DNA of 64,000 nt, from the NCBI RefSeq assembly GCF_001577835.2, contig NC_029516.1, positions 163,513,997-163,577,996 on the forward strand. Reading direction: 5' to 3'. The position numbers and the translations under genes were made by a program. The notes beneath the pieces are model-generated. The model made no database searches. It had not been told where the DNA came from and worked only from the letters and a program-made list of their open reading frames with translations. How positions within the stretch are numbered: the first letter of the stretch is position 1; each line of letters starts with the position of its first letter. The DNA is from Coturnix japonica. Lineage: Eukaryota; Chordata; Aves; Galliformes; Phasianidae. Shown piece after piece: positions 1-13,900 of this stretch.

Positions 1-3000
1 GCACCTCCATTCCCAGCCCCAAGCACTGATTTATGTGTCCTGCGCTGCCATGTGTGGCTGAGCACGGACTGGCTGTGTGTCCTGCCATGGGGACACCGGT
101 CTCCAGAGACGGGAAGGATGGACAGATGTGGGCTGTAAGTTCTTGTGTGGCACAATAGGATTTACCAGAGCCTGGGAGCATGGGACCTGACAAAGGTTTG
201 GCAGTAGGAACCTAATCCCTGCAGTTAGACCATGGCAAAGGAAGGTCTATGGAGACAGCTGTACAGAGCAGCATGTAAACTCAATAAGGCTGGAGAAGTC
301 TTATATTCTGCTTCAGTGTCCTAGTTCAGTGAGATAACATCTGTGAGGAGACAGCACAACTGCTGTGACTGTTTAGGGAGTGAACAGACAAGGAATAATA
401 CTCATTAGTTCTCTGAGGGTTATTAACTTACAGGAGGATTTAGAATGGCACATGTCTAAGTGGATAAAGAAGCTTGGTGCAATGGTCTGGTGCCCAATTC
501 ATGCCCAAAGTTTGGTTTCTGCTCATTCACAGGGATGCCTGGAGCCAGTCCTGGGTGCAAGGCCTTTGTGAGCACAGACCTACACACATACAGCCTCTGA
601 GTACATGCTCTGAAAATATGGTACCCTCAAAGCACATCTAAGAGATGCAGTTTTTTTTTTCTTTGCTCATTTTGGTGGAGTGTGTGAATACAAAATCAGA
701 TTTACTTTACTCCCATGTGGAGTTCAGTTTCAAATCGGAGGGACTCCTCTCCAGGTCTGGGTCCTCAGAAACAGAAATAGGGTTTTGGAGGCAGGGCTGG
801 GTGGTGCTGCTGGAGGTGCTGCAGTGGGAAGGTGTGAAATGGCTTTGCTTGCGAAGTTTAACAAAGGATTTATTGCTTTGAGCACTGCCCTGTGGGATGG
901 TGGCACTGTGACAGAGCTTTCGTAGCTGGAGTAGAACAAACTCTCTGGGTTGTCCCTTCCAGCTCTTTGTACTAACAGAGGCATAAAATGCTGGAAAAAA
1001 AACCGCACTTGGATAGGAAAGCTGTAAAAATGAACTTCCTTGATGGGAAATAAGATTTATGGGGAGTGAGGCTGTTGTGGGAGATAAAGAAAAGAGGGGA
1101 AAAGAGAAAGAACCCTGGGCATTTTTCTGTCACTTAACACCAAAGGAAGAAAGGTAGGGATTAAGATGCAGACTGCCCAAGTTAGTTAAAGCTTATCATT
1201 CACATATTGCCTAGAAAATGTCATCCACTGCTGTCCTGATTATTCCATATTTGGGCTGTCTGGCATTCAGCAACAAGTCGTTAGCAAGATAGAAATGCTG
1301 CTATTGCAGCACAGGCTGAACCCTTTTGGAAAAAGCTTGCAAAACAGTGAATAGCACAGAAAAAGTGAGCAAGATGTTCCTATTTCCCTGGGCTCAGCAG
1401 AGAGCAAAGCAATATGATACGGAGCTGAGATAACCCAAACCCGCTTCAAAACCTATTTAAATAATAAGATTGTAAATACTCTTCTGTACAAGACTGAGGC
1501 TGGGATGTCACTGTGAGGATGCTGTGCTGTTTCTTCTATCTGTTGTTGGAGGTCAAGCAGAGGGGACCAGAAGGGAGATCCTGCCACAGTCCTTACAGTA
1601 GGATGTGAGGGTGCTCTGTGTTGTTGATTCAGCATGCACAGACTCAGCTGATGTGCCTTTTTACAGCATGAACTGCCTGTACCACAGAGGTACCTGCTGG
1701 CAATCCCAACAGCAGCTCCCCCACCCCGCACACAGAGCGGCTGCCCCCTGTTCTCTGTGAGCAGCACTGTGCTGTGCTGTGGAGCTGGCTGCCATCTGAA
1801 GGTTTACCCGCTGTTTTTTCTGTGCTTATCGGTTCTCAGCTGTCCAATGTGTGTAAACTGGACACAGAGCCTGTGTCTGGGGGCTGTGTGTCTGACACGA
1901 GTGTCAGCTGTTGGGAGGACATGGCTCTCAGCAGTGCCCTTCAGCTCAGTGTCAGGGCTGTGAAGGACAGGCTGACAGCAGCACCGGCTATTTATACCCG
2001 GGCAGCACTGCGAGCTGTGCAGGTGGAGCTGCGAAGCCCCGTGCCTTGCTGACGATAGGCCGATAGACCGCCTGCATTTCACAGCAGGACAGAGCCGCGC
2101 TGTCAGCTGGGTGGCACCTCCTCACTGTGACGGCTCCTGAGCTCCAGCCAGACCGTGCTTTCACCCCAGGAGCTGTGTGGGCCCTTGCTGTGCCGTACAG
2201 CCCTGCTTAAGAGCAGAGCGGCTGCAGCCGCTTTCTTTCCACTGGTGCTTAGGCCATATTGCCTGGCAGTGATATTGGTGTGTTAACGTGCTGAGCATCT
2301 TCTTCATGCAGAATGTTGGTGTGGTGCAGGCCCCAGGCTGGTGTCCTGTGGCACAGAGGCTGTGGAGCTGCGGGCAGGACAGCGGCTCTCAGGTGTCAAT
2401 GTTGGTTTATCTGTAATGGGTCTTCTGCAAAGGGATGAAGTTCTTTTGGTGGCTACGTATGCTTTGCAAATAATAAGCCATCTTAGGGTGACTCAACCGT
2501 GGAGCAATATAAATATGTGAAAAGCTGTTTTAAGCTGTGTCTCTGCAAGTCCTTAAATCCAATGAGCTGGAGTGTTACATTTGATCCAGTAATCACACCC
2601 AGTCTTATTAAGGCCAGAGCGTACGCACAGTAAGTGCAGGTTGGGACCACTTTACGTTTGACTAGAGATTTTCCTGAGAACTGCCTGCCCCAACTGTGGG
2701 ACAGAAGCTTCTTTTTATTTTCCATAACTTTATGAAGGCTCGCTGGCATGGCAGGCCACAAGAACGAGATACAATAGGCTCTTGGTATAAATCTCTGTTA
2801 ATGAGATCAGGACTAGAAACTTCATTGTTCAACTTGCATTCTGTCTGAACGCAATCTGCTGCTCAAATTATAAATCAGGGGCAAGACACTGTACCATTGT
2901 GTAACCCTACACCCTGCCTCTGGAATGTTTCCTAGTCACAAGAGGATTGTCATCGTTTCATTTATGAGAGAGCTATCAAACAGGCTTGGGCCATATTTGG

Positions 3001-4991
3001 TCTATAAAATCCCCTCACATGAAGACAGATTCCCCCCCCTCCCGTCCAATGGGGCACTTGTGCAGAACAGCACAGAAGCAGGCATTAATCACATGCCACA
3101 TCCTGGAATCTAAAGAGAAGAGGAACGAAGTTATCGTCTCTCTCGCTGTCACAAGCAGCGCTGCAAGCATGCTGTCCAGGAAGGGAAAGGTTCAGCCACA
3201 GCAACCTGGGCTCTGCCTCCTGGTTCTGCGGGCAGGATGGTGAAAGTCTGTGTGTGTACGGTCCTTCCCTCCAGTCACCTGCTGCCTGAAACCACACCGT
3301 GCTGCTGCGCTGCTGAGCGCTGCTCGTACTGCACAGCAGAACAACGCAGCAAATTACAGCCCTAGTCTCCAAAGGGGACTCTGGGCATGGGCTGGCCAGA
3401 AATGCTGTGGTCAGTGGTGCAATGTGAATAACTATGGGAAAATAACTCCAGCAAACCGACCCTGTGATCTCTGAAGGCCGTGTTCTACCCAGCCCTCTGC
3501 CTACAGCTGAGAACAGAAACTCACATCTCCTGAGTAGGCAGCACAAATAATTGTTGCTTTTAAACTGAGAAGTCAGCAGGGGAAATAACTTCCATTGACA
3601 AAACATGACCAAAAGATTTAAGTGGACCTGAAACTGTACATTTTGGCATAGCCTCCGGCTGATCTGCTTAAGCTAAAGTGAGCTTCAAAATCTTATCTTG
3701 AAATGCAGAAATGGACATATACATAAGAAAAGAATTTAAAATTTTCTCATTTATTTTTTGTTTGACCACAACTCTTTGCTAAATGTGAAGTATTTCCCCA
3801 TATTTCACTTTGCTTGATGGCACAGACCTTCAGTGGCCATCAAATAACAGACAATGGTCCGTGCTATTGGCATCTCTATCTAACAGTGCAAGGCACTAAA
3901 GAGATTCAGTATCTTTCAGCATCTCACTCCAATGCCAGTAGGAAAAACTAAATAGGAACAGACACTGAAAAATGGAGGAAAGACAATCTTGCCCCACTTC
4001 TCCCCTTCCCTCCCCTTCCAATCCTTCTCTCCACTCCTCTCCTCTTTTCCATTCTTCTTCCTGCCTCCCTGAAAGAGCGTGACTATTGAATGCAGATTAA
4101 ATATTACAGCAGAACAATTCCTTCCTTCTCAAAACAAACGCAAAATTATTGTATACAATTACAGAGAGATTATATGCAGATTTCTGTCACCCGCAGTTAC
4201 TTCTGTCACCTGGAGCACTGCCACCATTGTCGCTGGCTTGGGGTTTTTATTTAATATTGAAGGAATCCTGCGGCTACAATGTGAAACACAATTCCAATAG
4301 CACTGTGCAGTCAGCTCTAGTGAGATGGAGTCATGTTCGTGCTGTGTGAATTCTCTTGTATAAAAGCAGTGATGTTAGAGCAGGAATCAATATGAGCCGC
4401 TCTATTATGAATATTATGATGAGGATGATTACAGAACATGGAACTCTTGCCTACTTGCTTGAGCAGATCGATGTGTTTCAGTGCATTCGATGACAATCGG
4501 GTCTAATTATTCCCACAAACCGATGGCCACATGTTTTCAATGCTGCTCCCTGCACACAGTCTGCCCAGAAGTTTGCTGATTTCTTTTCATGCACATTGTC
4601 GTTCTATTTTTTTCCTGCAGACTTCAACAGCACCAGCAACATAAATGCAGCTTCCAAGGGTGCCTTTTAGTCTCAAACGTTCTGAGGTACCATCGGTCCC
4701 AGCAGAGCGTAGTTCCGCCTCTGCCTCGTTAAGTGCTCAAACCCATTGCCCCCTCCCACTCCAGAACACGGCTGCACACGCTGGAGCAGGTGGTGCTGAG
4801 TTGCCTGCATGGCACTGTAGATGCACAGGGAGCTCATCCTCTTCTGAGCTTTGGAGGGTGCTGTGTAGGAGGTGGAGCAGAAGGAGACTTTGGCCAGGTG
4901 CTTTTGTGCCCCACAGATCTCTGGTGGGTATCAGGCCTTGTCACAGCCAGGTGTGCCTGGGCAGCAGCGCTTGTAGCACAGTGCGCAGGTC
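1..4991. other. Intergenic sequence, no gene recognised
   Basis: No open frame here has recognisable family motifs or consistent splice structure. The stretch 1750-2250 is GC-richer and holds a TATA-like CTATTTATACC at about 1988-1998 with CAGCTG E-boxes upstream; a possible core promoter. The expected neighbour on synteny grounds, CFAP300 on the minus strand, was not seen. Confidence 0.5.
3990..4072 (+). repeat. Polypyrimidine tract
   Basis: More than 80 bases of C and T almost without purines (CCCCTTCCCTCCCCTTCC...). Simple sequence; no gene is attached to it. Confidence 0.75.
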
Positions 4992-5130
4992 GCTGTGAAA
5001 GCAACGCTGCCTACTTATTTCCTTAGAAACTAGAACAGATACAAATAGCACAAAAACGCTATTTGATAGAGCAAATTTTCAGCTACCAAACTACTTTTCA
5101 ACGTAGTCATCACCATTAGAGGGAAACTGA
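4992..5130. mobile_element. Mariner-type transposon end fragment
   Basis: GCTGTGAAAGCAACGCTGCC then AACAGATACAAATAGCAC, CGCTATTTGATAGAGCAAAT and TTTTCAACGTAGTCATCACC: the same terminal sequence as the mariner element at 44.0 kb. Only one end is present. Confidence 0.75.
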
Positions 5131-8100
5131 CTGTGAAGTGGCAAATTCATCTCCAAAAAGAGAAGCACATTTGCTTCCTGTGAAATGTGAAGGTTTAATC
5201 TTACCAATGGAAAATTAATTTTCATCTCCCAGTACAATTTCATGTGACCTGTTGGACTTCAGCCTTTTGCTAAAAGGATACTTCACCTCACAGCATGAAA
5301 TGGTACCTGTTGATTTAAGGTTATTTTTTGAGGGGGACCACTTAGGCTGTTTTTTTGTATGTTTTTGTGCCAAAATTTGTTTGTGGAAAGAACAGGGACT
5401 AATATCTCTATAAAGCAGTGGAAATGGCAGTCAGAGTGAAGACTTTTAGGAAGAAATCTAAGGTTTTGCTTAGATTTGCAAATTCGAACGTTCACGTCCA
5501 AAACAACCTCGCTGATTTTATCATGGTTCTTCATACTTAATAAATAAAATAGTCTGCTTTTTAAAGGAACTCTGTGTGATTAAAAGAAAGCCTTAAATGT
5601 TAGTCAGGGGAGTCATCATCAATTGATGGAACGAAAAGGACTCGTTGGCTCTTCCCGAGTGCTCAGAATCCAGCAGCTGCCTCTGGGCTCATGGACTTAA
5701 TGCACATTCCTTGTTCTGAGAATCACGCTGTTCAGACACCTAAACAAAAACTGTGATACTGCCAAAGGAATCAAAGCAATCTAAGAAACAAAGCTATCGT
5801 CTCGGAGGTGAATTCTGTAACCCTAAATCAACTATCTTACTTGAAAGGATTTTCCTAGGAAAATACAGGCACCTGTTTTTGACAAGTCTCGCCCTGTAAT
5901 TAAGAGAGGAAGCTGACGCACGGGCTCTGCTTTTGCCACCTAAACCGATTAACAGCAGAAGGAACCTGGCTGAGCTGGCATGCTGGCCTGCTGACTAGCA
6001 GGGTTGTTTTTGATCCACAGTCTCTGGTATTTGGATTATTTGCTTTCCCTTTCTTAATCTCTGTGGGGAAACTTTCCCTCACTATTTAAATACTAAATCC
6101 TCACCATACTGGAATGTTGCGGTATAGTGCATACAAACAGAGATGTACGGGCTTAGCTTTTAGAGTGCAAACCAATTCTACAGGCAAACTCAGAAGGCCT
6201 TTGTTCATTTGCTTAGAGGATACACAGATGTCTTCTGCGGGGAATTTGACATGTCTTTGAGCACCAAAGGCCCAGTAAGCAGTAACACACATCACAACCC
6301 TTTGGGCATGTGGGCTCCAGCTTCCCCTTCTGGCCACAGGGACAGGACAAGTGGCAATGGCAACCATAAGGGAACACCAACTTTCAGTAGTTTTGATGCA
6401 GTTTATCTTAAGGGTCCACACTGAAGTCATCCCCTTTTGTGTCAGTCAGATTTCCCCCTCCCCGCCCCCCGAATTAAGAATTAAGATCATCATCTAGTTC
6501 TAGCCCCCTTCCACGGGCAGGGCTGCAGTACTGCGCCCACCAATGAAATACAGCTCTTTGAACCTCCTGTACACACACACAAAGGTTAGGAGTAACACTG
6601 AGTAGCACTCAGGGAGCTCTCTGATAGAAACAAGTCCCAAATCCCACAGTTCCTTCTGGATAGATACAAGACAAAAATCAGCATCTGATGGGGAATTATA
6701 AATCCAGAGTGCCAGTAAATTGCTTTGTTGCTTCTTGCAGCTGCTTAGCAGCTTAGATCTGTTGGCTGATTCTGTTCACTGCGTATACTTTTTATAGCTT
6801 TTGCAGTGTTTGCTTTGCACTGAAACAGCAGATGTTTCAGAGAGGAGGTTAAAAAGTTACTACTCCTTAAAAATTAACAAACTTCACAGATTTAGGTAAC
6901 ATGCTGGTTAATTAACAAAATGCCTGTGTTCTAGAACTGATGGGACAATGCAGACAGGTTTATCACCAAATATGCCAAATCCACCAACATGTTAACACTC
7001 ATACTGGAAGTAAACTTAAAATCAAGGGATCAATGTACAATCTACCAGTCCAAGACTGCCAAAACAGAACTGCCCTCCAAAATAACCACTTACACAGACA
7101 AGTGGCCCAAGCTCTGCAGAAAGCCACCTGGATGTGTTCTTAGAATACGTATGTCCTTATGAAGGATATATTTGTACTTGGTCCGTCTGTGTTCTTAAGA
7201 TTAAGAACAGGAATGAGCCCTCAGCTCTGAGCCTGTTGTCCCCACTTTTGTTGCTTGTAACTCTCATAGCACAGAGATTGTGTAACCTGTTACAAAGCAC
7301 ATGAGGGAAACAGGAAAAAAAACCCTTCTGCTGATGAGCTGTTGAGTGCTTATGGCTGTGCATTTCTAGAATACTTGTTTGAGCCCAAATGTGATGTATT
7401 AAGGTTCCCCAGTGTGCTTCAGTGAAAGTGCAACTGTATACCATTAGTTGTAGTCCTTGCACACGTACTTTCCTTCTGATTTCCTGCTAGTTTCCACCTG
7501 AGGTCCTTTATGTGAGGAGCTGAGGAAGAACTGTTCCTTAAGTTCAAGTGTTGAGTAAATCTGGAGCACAGGAATCTCCAGCAATTCAGAAAGAAGAGCA
7601 GGAGCCACTGTGGTGTGAGCAGAAGCAGAAATACGCTGCTGGGGCTACAGTCAGCTTGAGAGGCATCACATACAACTCTGAATAAGGGCAACAGACAGAA
7701 CACAGCAATTTGCAGTGCGGCCACCAATATAAACTGAATTTATTCTTTGAATTCTTTGAACAAAGGTGAAACTTTAGGCGTCATTTACTGACAATCAAAT
7801 AATTTAACAATTTATCACTCACAGTTGTAGCAAAATATATTAGTAAATCCTAAAAAAAACACAGCAGGAAATTAGGAGAATAGTTTACACATAATCTTAG
7901 TAGTGATTTTTTTCCCCTTTCACTTTAATTATGGACACTGGAAATTTATACTACCAAAACAAATACTGAAAATATCAGGTATTTCCATTCTTTTAATATG
8001 CAGGACTTTAAATTCAAGTTCAAAGTAAAATAGACTGAATTATCCAAAAATGCTCATCGACCAATTAACATTTATTGTTTAAATTACTGCATTCATCTTT

Positions 8101-9053
8101 ATTCTGTGCCTAATGTTACAGCGTCATATAATATACATATAAAATATTAGAGCTGCAATATCCCAGAGCAGCTTCTGGAAAGCAATATTTCCTGCGCAGC
8201 TGCTAGTGGATGTATTGTGGTACTGCTGTGAGGTTGCTGCAGTATTCACCAAAGGAGAGGATACATACTGCTGAATCCTCTATAAAAAATGGAGAATGAT
8301 GAGAAACGCAAGCATAAAAACAGAAGACAAGAAACCTCCTTTGATGATATTGCATGATCTGTTTTCAGTTCCATGTGAACAACTGTCCACTCCCTGGATT
8401 GAAACGCTGGCTTTACAAGGCATAATGCTATTTGTATCAATTACTGAGTGAATATCCATTCTTTATCTGGATGCTCTGAAACTAAGAGAGCTGAAGATGG
8501 TCCTCTCAATGAAGAAAAGACTTCAAAATTCCATTGCTTCTCATAGCATAAGAATAGATGAAATCTCAGTTACCTGTTTTCTGTAGCTGGGAACTTGCAC
8601 AACAATTGTTCACTCATCATGGAGAATAGTTCCAAGCCAGTATGAGATCAGCATCTATATCTACAGGCAGACACACCTATTTGAATGCTTAAGTATGTAT
8701 ATACTCGTATACACTCATTGGGAAGGGAGGCTCTTAAAGGTCTGTCAGAGAACTTCAAGAGACTGGGCAGCCTGAGCAGTGCCTAGTGTTTGTATTTTAT
8801 TCATGCTGTCATGTAGATGAAGAATCTGTGGAAGAAATCTTGTCACAAATCAGCCATCTGAGTCTGGCTACTGCAAGACAGGAAAACACGTTTGTGTGGA
8901 AAGCAGGTAATGTTTGTAAAGTAGGACAGGCTTTGAAAAAATCCCCAGAGAAACCTACAGGCTCACAAAAGATTCAGTGTAGGCCCAATAAAGGTAACTA
9001 CGCTACCCTAATTGAATTAAATTGAATTGAAATTGATGAAAAACTAGACATGA
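5131..9053. other. Intergenic sequence, nothing recognised
   Basis: AT-rich unique-looking sequence with stop codons in all frames. No repeat family or gene could be named. Confidence 0.5.
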
Positions 9054-9265
9054 GCCAGCCTTGTGCTCTTGCAGATCAAGAGACCAGCCGTATCCTGGGC
9101 TGCATCAGAAGTGTGACCAGCAGGGTGATGGGTGGTGATTCTGCCCCTCCGCTCTCATGAGACTTCACCTGGAGTTCTGCATGCAGTTCTGGAGCCCCCA
9201 ACACAAGAAAGACGCGGAGCTGTTGGAGCAGGTCCAGAGGAGGGCCACGAAGATGATCGAACGTA
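9054..9265 (+). mobile_element. CR1 LINE internal fragment
   Basis: Contains GTATCCTGGGCTGCATCAGA, GTTCTGGAGCCCCCAACACA and CAGGTCCAGAGGAGGGCCAC, all typical CR1 ORF2 C-terminal coding sequence. It has neither a 5' nor a 3' end. Confidence 0.75.
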
Positions 9266-9451
9266 CAAGATAAACTATCGAGTCAGTGTGCAGGAAAGCT
9301 GAACTTAAGTAAGTTAAACACTTACAAAAGGGGAGGTTTTCTGTAAAATCCCTGAGACAGATGGATTTCTTGCAATTGCTTCTTGAACATCTAAAAATAG
9401 CATCAAAGTATATTTAGCAAGCTAAATTTAATATATATATATAATAATGTC

Positions 9452-9475
9452 ATATCTAATATGTATATTAGATAT
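9452..9475. repeat. AT-rich hairpin
   Basis: ATATCTAATAT and ATATTAGATAT are perfect 11-base inverted arms around GT, within a wider TA-repeat tract (9431-9490). Confidence 0.75.
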
Positions 9476-10319
9476 ACATATACATATCATTTTAATTTGC
9501 AGTTATTTTATTAATAATCTGTTAACTTCTTTCATTGTCTCTTCAATATTCCTTACGCACTATTCTTACAACTTTCAGTTTTGCTTTTCACACTTCCTAA
9601 ACTCCAGCTTTATTGCTCCCAGTTCCTTTGCTGAATTTACTTTTCCCTTCATTTCCTTATCATTTCCTATTACTCATACAGCAGTTCTGTTTTTTTTTCT
9701 TGCAATAAAGCTCGTAGCTACTTTGTTAACTTGAATACACCATACCACAAGTCTTGTCTTATAAATGAAAGAATACTTTACTTCTGTTTGCTTCGAAAGA
9801 GAAGCAGTGAGGAGCTTCTGACCCAAAGCCAGATGGGAGGAGGAACTGTAAGCCATGGTTGACAAAGTTGTTTTATCCCGTGCTTAGAGTTTACAGGAAA
9901 CTGAAGCCTTTTTCCTCAAGGTCCAGAAACCCACAATTTGATGTAGTGATGAACAGTGTGTGGGAACTCAATAGCATGAAGTAAGCCCAGGTTTGGTGTG
10001 ATTCCACTCAACAGGAACTATTAGGGCTAAACAGGTTAACTAACCAGGGAATTATACAGTTTATAACAAAAATAAGTAGAATAGTAAAATAAAATCAATG
10101 GACTTCAAGGAAGCAGAGTCTTGTAAACTTGCATAATTGGCAAGTGAAATTGTGTATAAAACAAGTCCAAACAGAAAGGAAAGTCAGGGAGATTCAGCAG
10201 TTCCATAAGGGGCAAAGGTGGCAAGCAGAAGTTATTCCAATAGTACAGAAAGCCATGCAGACCAGTGAGGAGACTCCATGCACTGTTACAAGCTTCCCAC
10301 TGATCTCCAATGCAGGACC

Positions 10320-10412
10320 ATAAAATCACAGAATGACAGAATATCTTAAGCTGGAAAGAATCCACAGGGATCACTGAGTCCAACTCATGGCCTCATACAG
10401 GACCACATGGCT
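10320..10412 (-). mobile_element. CR1 LINE 3' tail
   Basis: AAAATCACAGAATGACAGAA followed by TCCAACTCATGGCCTCATAC on the plus strand, the complement of a CR1 terminus. It lies just past the CEP126 stop, probably in its 3' untranslated region. Confidence 0.68.
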
Positions 10413-10496
10413 GAGAGCATTGTGTGAATGGTGCTTGGAAAGGATAGAGTGCTCAAAATAGAGAACTGGAGGATTTTTACCAAAGATCTGCATGTC

Positions 10497-10625
10497 CATA
10501 CAATCATTGAAGTTAGAAAGGACCCTTAAGGTCAATTCCAACCATCAACTGATCACTACCAAGAACACCACTAAACCAAGTCTCTAAACAGTATATCTAC
10601 ACCTCTTCAATTTAACTCCAGGGAT
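10497..10625 (-). mobile_element. CR1 LINE 3' tail
   Basis: ATACAATCATTGAAGTTAGA, AAGGTCAATTCCAACCATCA and CACTAAACCAAGTCTCTAAA match the complement of a CR1 3' end. A second, separate tail next to the one at 10.3 kb, within the probable CEP126 3' untranslated region. Confidence 0.7.
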
Positions 10626-10701
10626 GAGAGGAAAAAAGATTTCATCACAAGATTCGTGTTTATAATCCAAAATAAGACATGACAACAAAATACGAAGTTA
10701 C

Positions 10702-10952
10702 TTAATCACTTGATGTAGGATTATTTTTATAATTGAACTTACTTAGTAGCCTTTGATTGAGACGATCAAGAGACTGGAAAATCTTCTCTTCTTCTATTGA
10801 AAGTGCACTGATGCCTCGACGTGGAGCTGTGTTAAGCAGCAGGGGCTGTCTGGCTGGTTGCACACTTCCCATAGCTGCCAGGATTTCATCTTCTGCCGCT
10901 GCTGTTCTTGTTAGTTTTTCTGCTATAAGAAACTGAGCAGTGCTTTCTGAAA
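10702..10952 (-). CDS. CEP126: CEP126 last coding exon
   Basis: Reads [20 protein letters not shown], then [32 protein letters not shown] and RLL, ending at a TAA stop. Human CEP126 has SDSTSEFLMAENLVKASVPEDEIL and ICTLSAEEQKILESLNDLSERL at its C-terminus, so this end is the best conserved part outside the coiled coil. The acceptor is CTTGTCAG. Confidence 0.93.
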
Positions 10953-13900
10953 CTGACAAGATTACAGGGTAAACGAGAAGAATGATTACAGAGAAAATGA
11001 GAAGAGCTCATGGCATTTAAATATACTGCTTGCTTTCATGAGTATAGATCTGTGAAACGTATAAAATTCACACTATAAAAATCAAATAGGTGGCAGTCAA
11101 GGATCAAGGTATGTCACAAAATGATATAGTTAAGATCACTAGTGTGTCTTACAGTGGGGATCTCTGGGGTCTCTACTAGCCCTACTTATATATGTATAAT
11201 GACAACAACCAGTATCTGTCCATATTATACTGTCGCGTATCATACACACAGCTATCTTACAGTTAAATACAAACTATAGGTCGTAATGCCATTATAAAGC
11301 CATTAATGTTATGACACATGATGACATATCTTATGTTCCTGTGAAAAAATTAGACCTAGACATCAAAATACTCTTTTTTTACTTTGAAACACTGATGCCA
11401 AAAGATGCCACAGGAGATGTTACTCTATATTAGGTCAGTACTTCATATTTAACAGTGATTGAAGAGAGACGTGGTACTATACCTTCCTCAGACTCACAGG
11501 TGTAATTCCTATTTTGTGCTGGATCAAATGCAGACTGAACAGGACGCAGCTGGACGGTACGTAACAAATTCTATCAAAAATACATTAAGAGTTTCAAAAG
11601 TGTAATGTAAGGTAACAGCAATACTTTCTGAACATTTTTAGTTATTACTTCTTATTACTAGATGCTTTCAAGTGCAAAAATATTTGTATATACTAATACA
11701 GTAGGTGTGTTTTAGTTGGTTCTATTATTGTTATTAATAATGGTGGCAAGATGACTTAGTTCAATGATTCAAAATTCTGTGACATAGAACAAATATTTGG
11801 TATTCCTGAAAGTGTCTCAATTTGGAGGGTATACAACCCTTTCTCTTTCATGTTTTTAATAGCATCCAACATTTACCTGTGTATGATGAGTAGGCTTCCA
11901 CCTTCTAGAATCCACAGTTTGCCTTCCCTGGTCTGTACAAGCTCCGTGTTTGTTTTCAAAGCCATTAAAAATCCGCCTTTGTTTTGTAACAGGAACAACA
12001 CCTTAAATAAGATGCATTCAGAAATAAAGTAAAAACATGCAAAAATATGAGAAAGATACTAGAAGCAAAACTGGTGACAGTGGGTAAATTTCTGTCTCAG
12101 AGCTTAAGAGTTCACCTTAAGTTTACTTACAGCGTATCTCACTAAATGTATTTTCTTGATGTGAAGAGAGAAACAGACAATTCTAAAGCATGTTTAATTT
12201 CCTCTTAGGATAACACTATAAAATCCAGATGGAGATAGCACACACTCTGTACTAGTTTTCCTCAAATAGGAAAAGACCTGACTTAGATATCGAACCTCAG
12301 ATTTATCTCAGTTTTGTTAGTGCATTTCCAAAATTTTGCTATCAGGTTTCAAACTTAAAATTAAGTTTTAAAATAAATTTCCATGCTCACAAACTGGAGA
12401 TGTAAATCAGTATTTCCACATGCAAGTCAGGATCTACATATTCAAGGATATATTACGTTCTCATTAGGAAGCACAGTTACTTGATTTTTACGTGGAAATA
12501 TAAATTAACTATTTATTCCCCTAATACCATGTATAATTGAATGTACAAATTTCATGAGGAGCATCTGAGGGAGCTGAGATTGTTCAGTCTGGAGAAGAGG
12601 AGGCTCAGGGGAGACCTCACTGCTCTCTACAACTGCCTGAAGGGAAGCTGTGGTGAGGTGGGAGTCAGCCTCTTCTCAAAGGAAACAGCAGCAGGGTGGG
12701 AGGGGATGGCCTCAGGCTGTGCCAGGGGACATTCAGGCTGGATACTGAGAAGTTTCTTTTCTGAGAGAGTCTGCCCATAGAGGTGGTGGGAACACCAACT
12801 CTAGAGATGCTGAAGGAAAGGGAATGTGGTACTTAGGGACATGGTTTAATGGACAGTATTGGTGGTAGGTGGATGATTGCACTACATGATCTTGGTTGTC
12901 TTTCTCAAGCTTAACAATTCCATGACGCTGTGATTCTATAAGCAGAAGTTTATGATTAGGCCAAGAGGTCTTTCAGTGATTTTAACAGAATTTAATTTCT
13001 TTACTTGTTACTATAGTGGTATTTAACAAAGCAGAATTCTTACTGTTTGCATGGAAAAAGCCCAATTTGTTCATCCTAGAAGAAGCTTTGAAACAAGTCT
13101 TCTGGCTGCTGTCCCCAGTGGGAATACAGGATACAGCTTTACAAGGCTGGCGTTTAGTTGCATGTGAATTGTTGTAATGTGACATACGATGCTGAGCAAC
13201 ACCTGGAAAGAAAGAGAAATGTCATTGTGTTATATTGTATGCAGGCAGAAATCGAAGAATTAAAGAAGAAACCTCCTATTATATTAGTCATCACGTAATC
13301 TTTTCCTGAAAAATAAATTCCAAAGTTATTCTATTGATGCTCATCGATCTTTATTTGAATCAGTTCACAAGACATGGTAGGTCTATGACCAGGAAATACT
13401 CATTTAGGAAATTTAATTAAAAATATAATAAGTAATAATATCTGTAAGAGCATGAGATACTGAGATATAAATGTTTATCTATAAGCATGTGAACTAGGGC
13501 CAGGTTTATCATACAATCATAGGCTCATTTAGGCTGGAAAACACCTTCAAGATCATTAAGTCTATCTTTAACCTGCCCTACCGAGTCTCATCACTAAGCC
13601 ATGCCCCTTATCATGCCCACAAGGCATTATTTGTCTCAGGCTAAACGCTAAACACAATTTCAAAGCACCTCACTGGCTGAAAATTAAAGAACTTAAAATA
13701 ATTCTTGCGTTTGGCAACAGAGAATAACTTGTGTCAGCCATGAAGTATTGACTTTAAGCCTGGAACCACAGTTCGAGGAAGATTCCCATGTACAACCACT
13801 TTATTTACTCATCTCGCTCTCACTTTCTGTAGCTCAGAAATGTGGGTACACATTGCAACCGATGACATTTTCTTATGTCCTCACAGACCTAAGTGAGCTC

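Noticed and set aside
1-10600. CFAP300, expected beyond CEP126 by human synteny
   Set aside because: No exon resembling its conserved C-terminus was seen on the minus strand; it probably lies outside the window.
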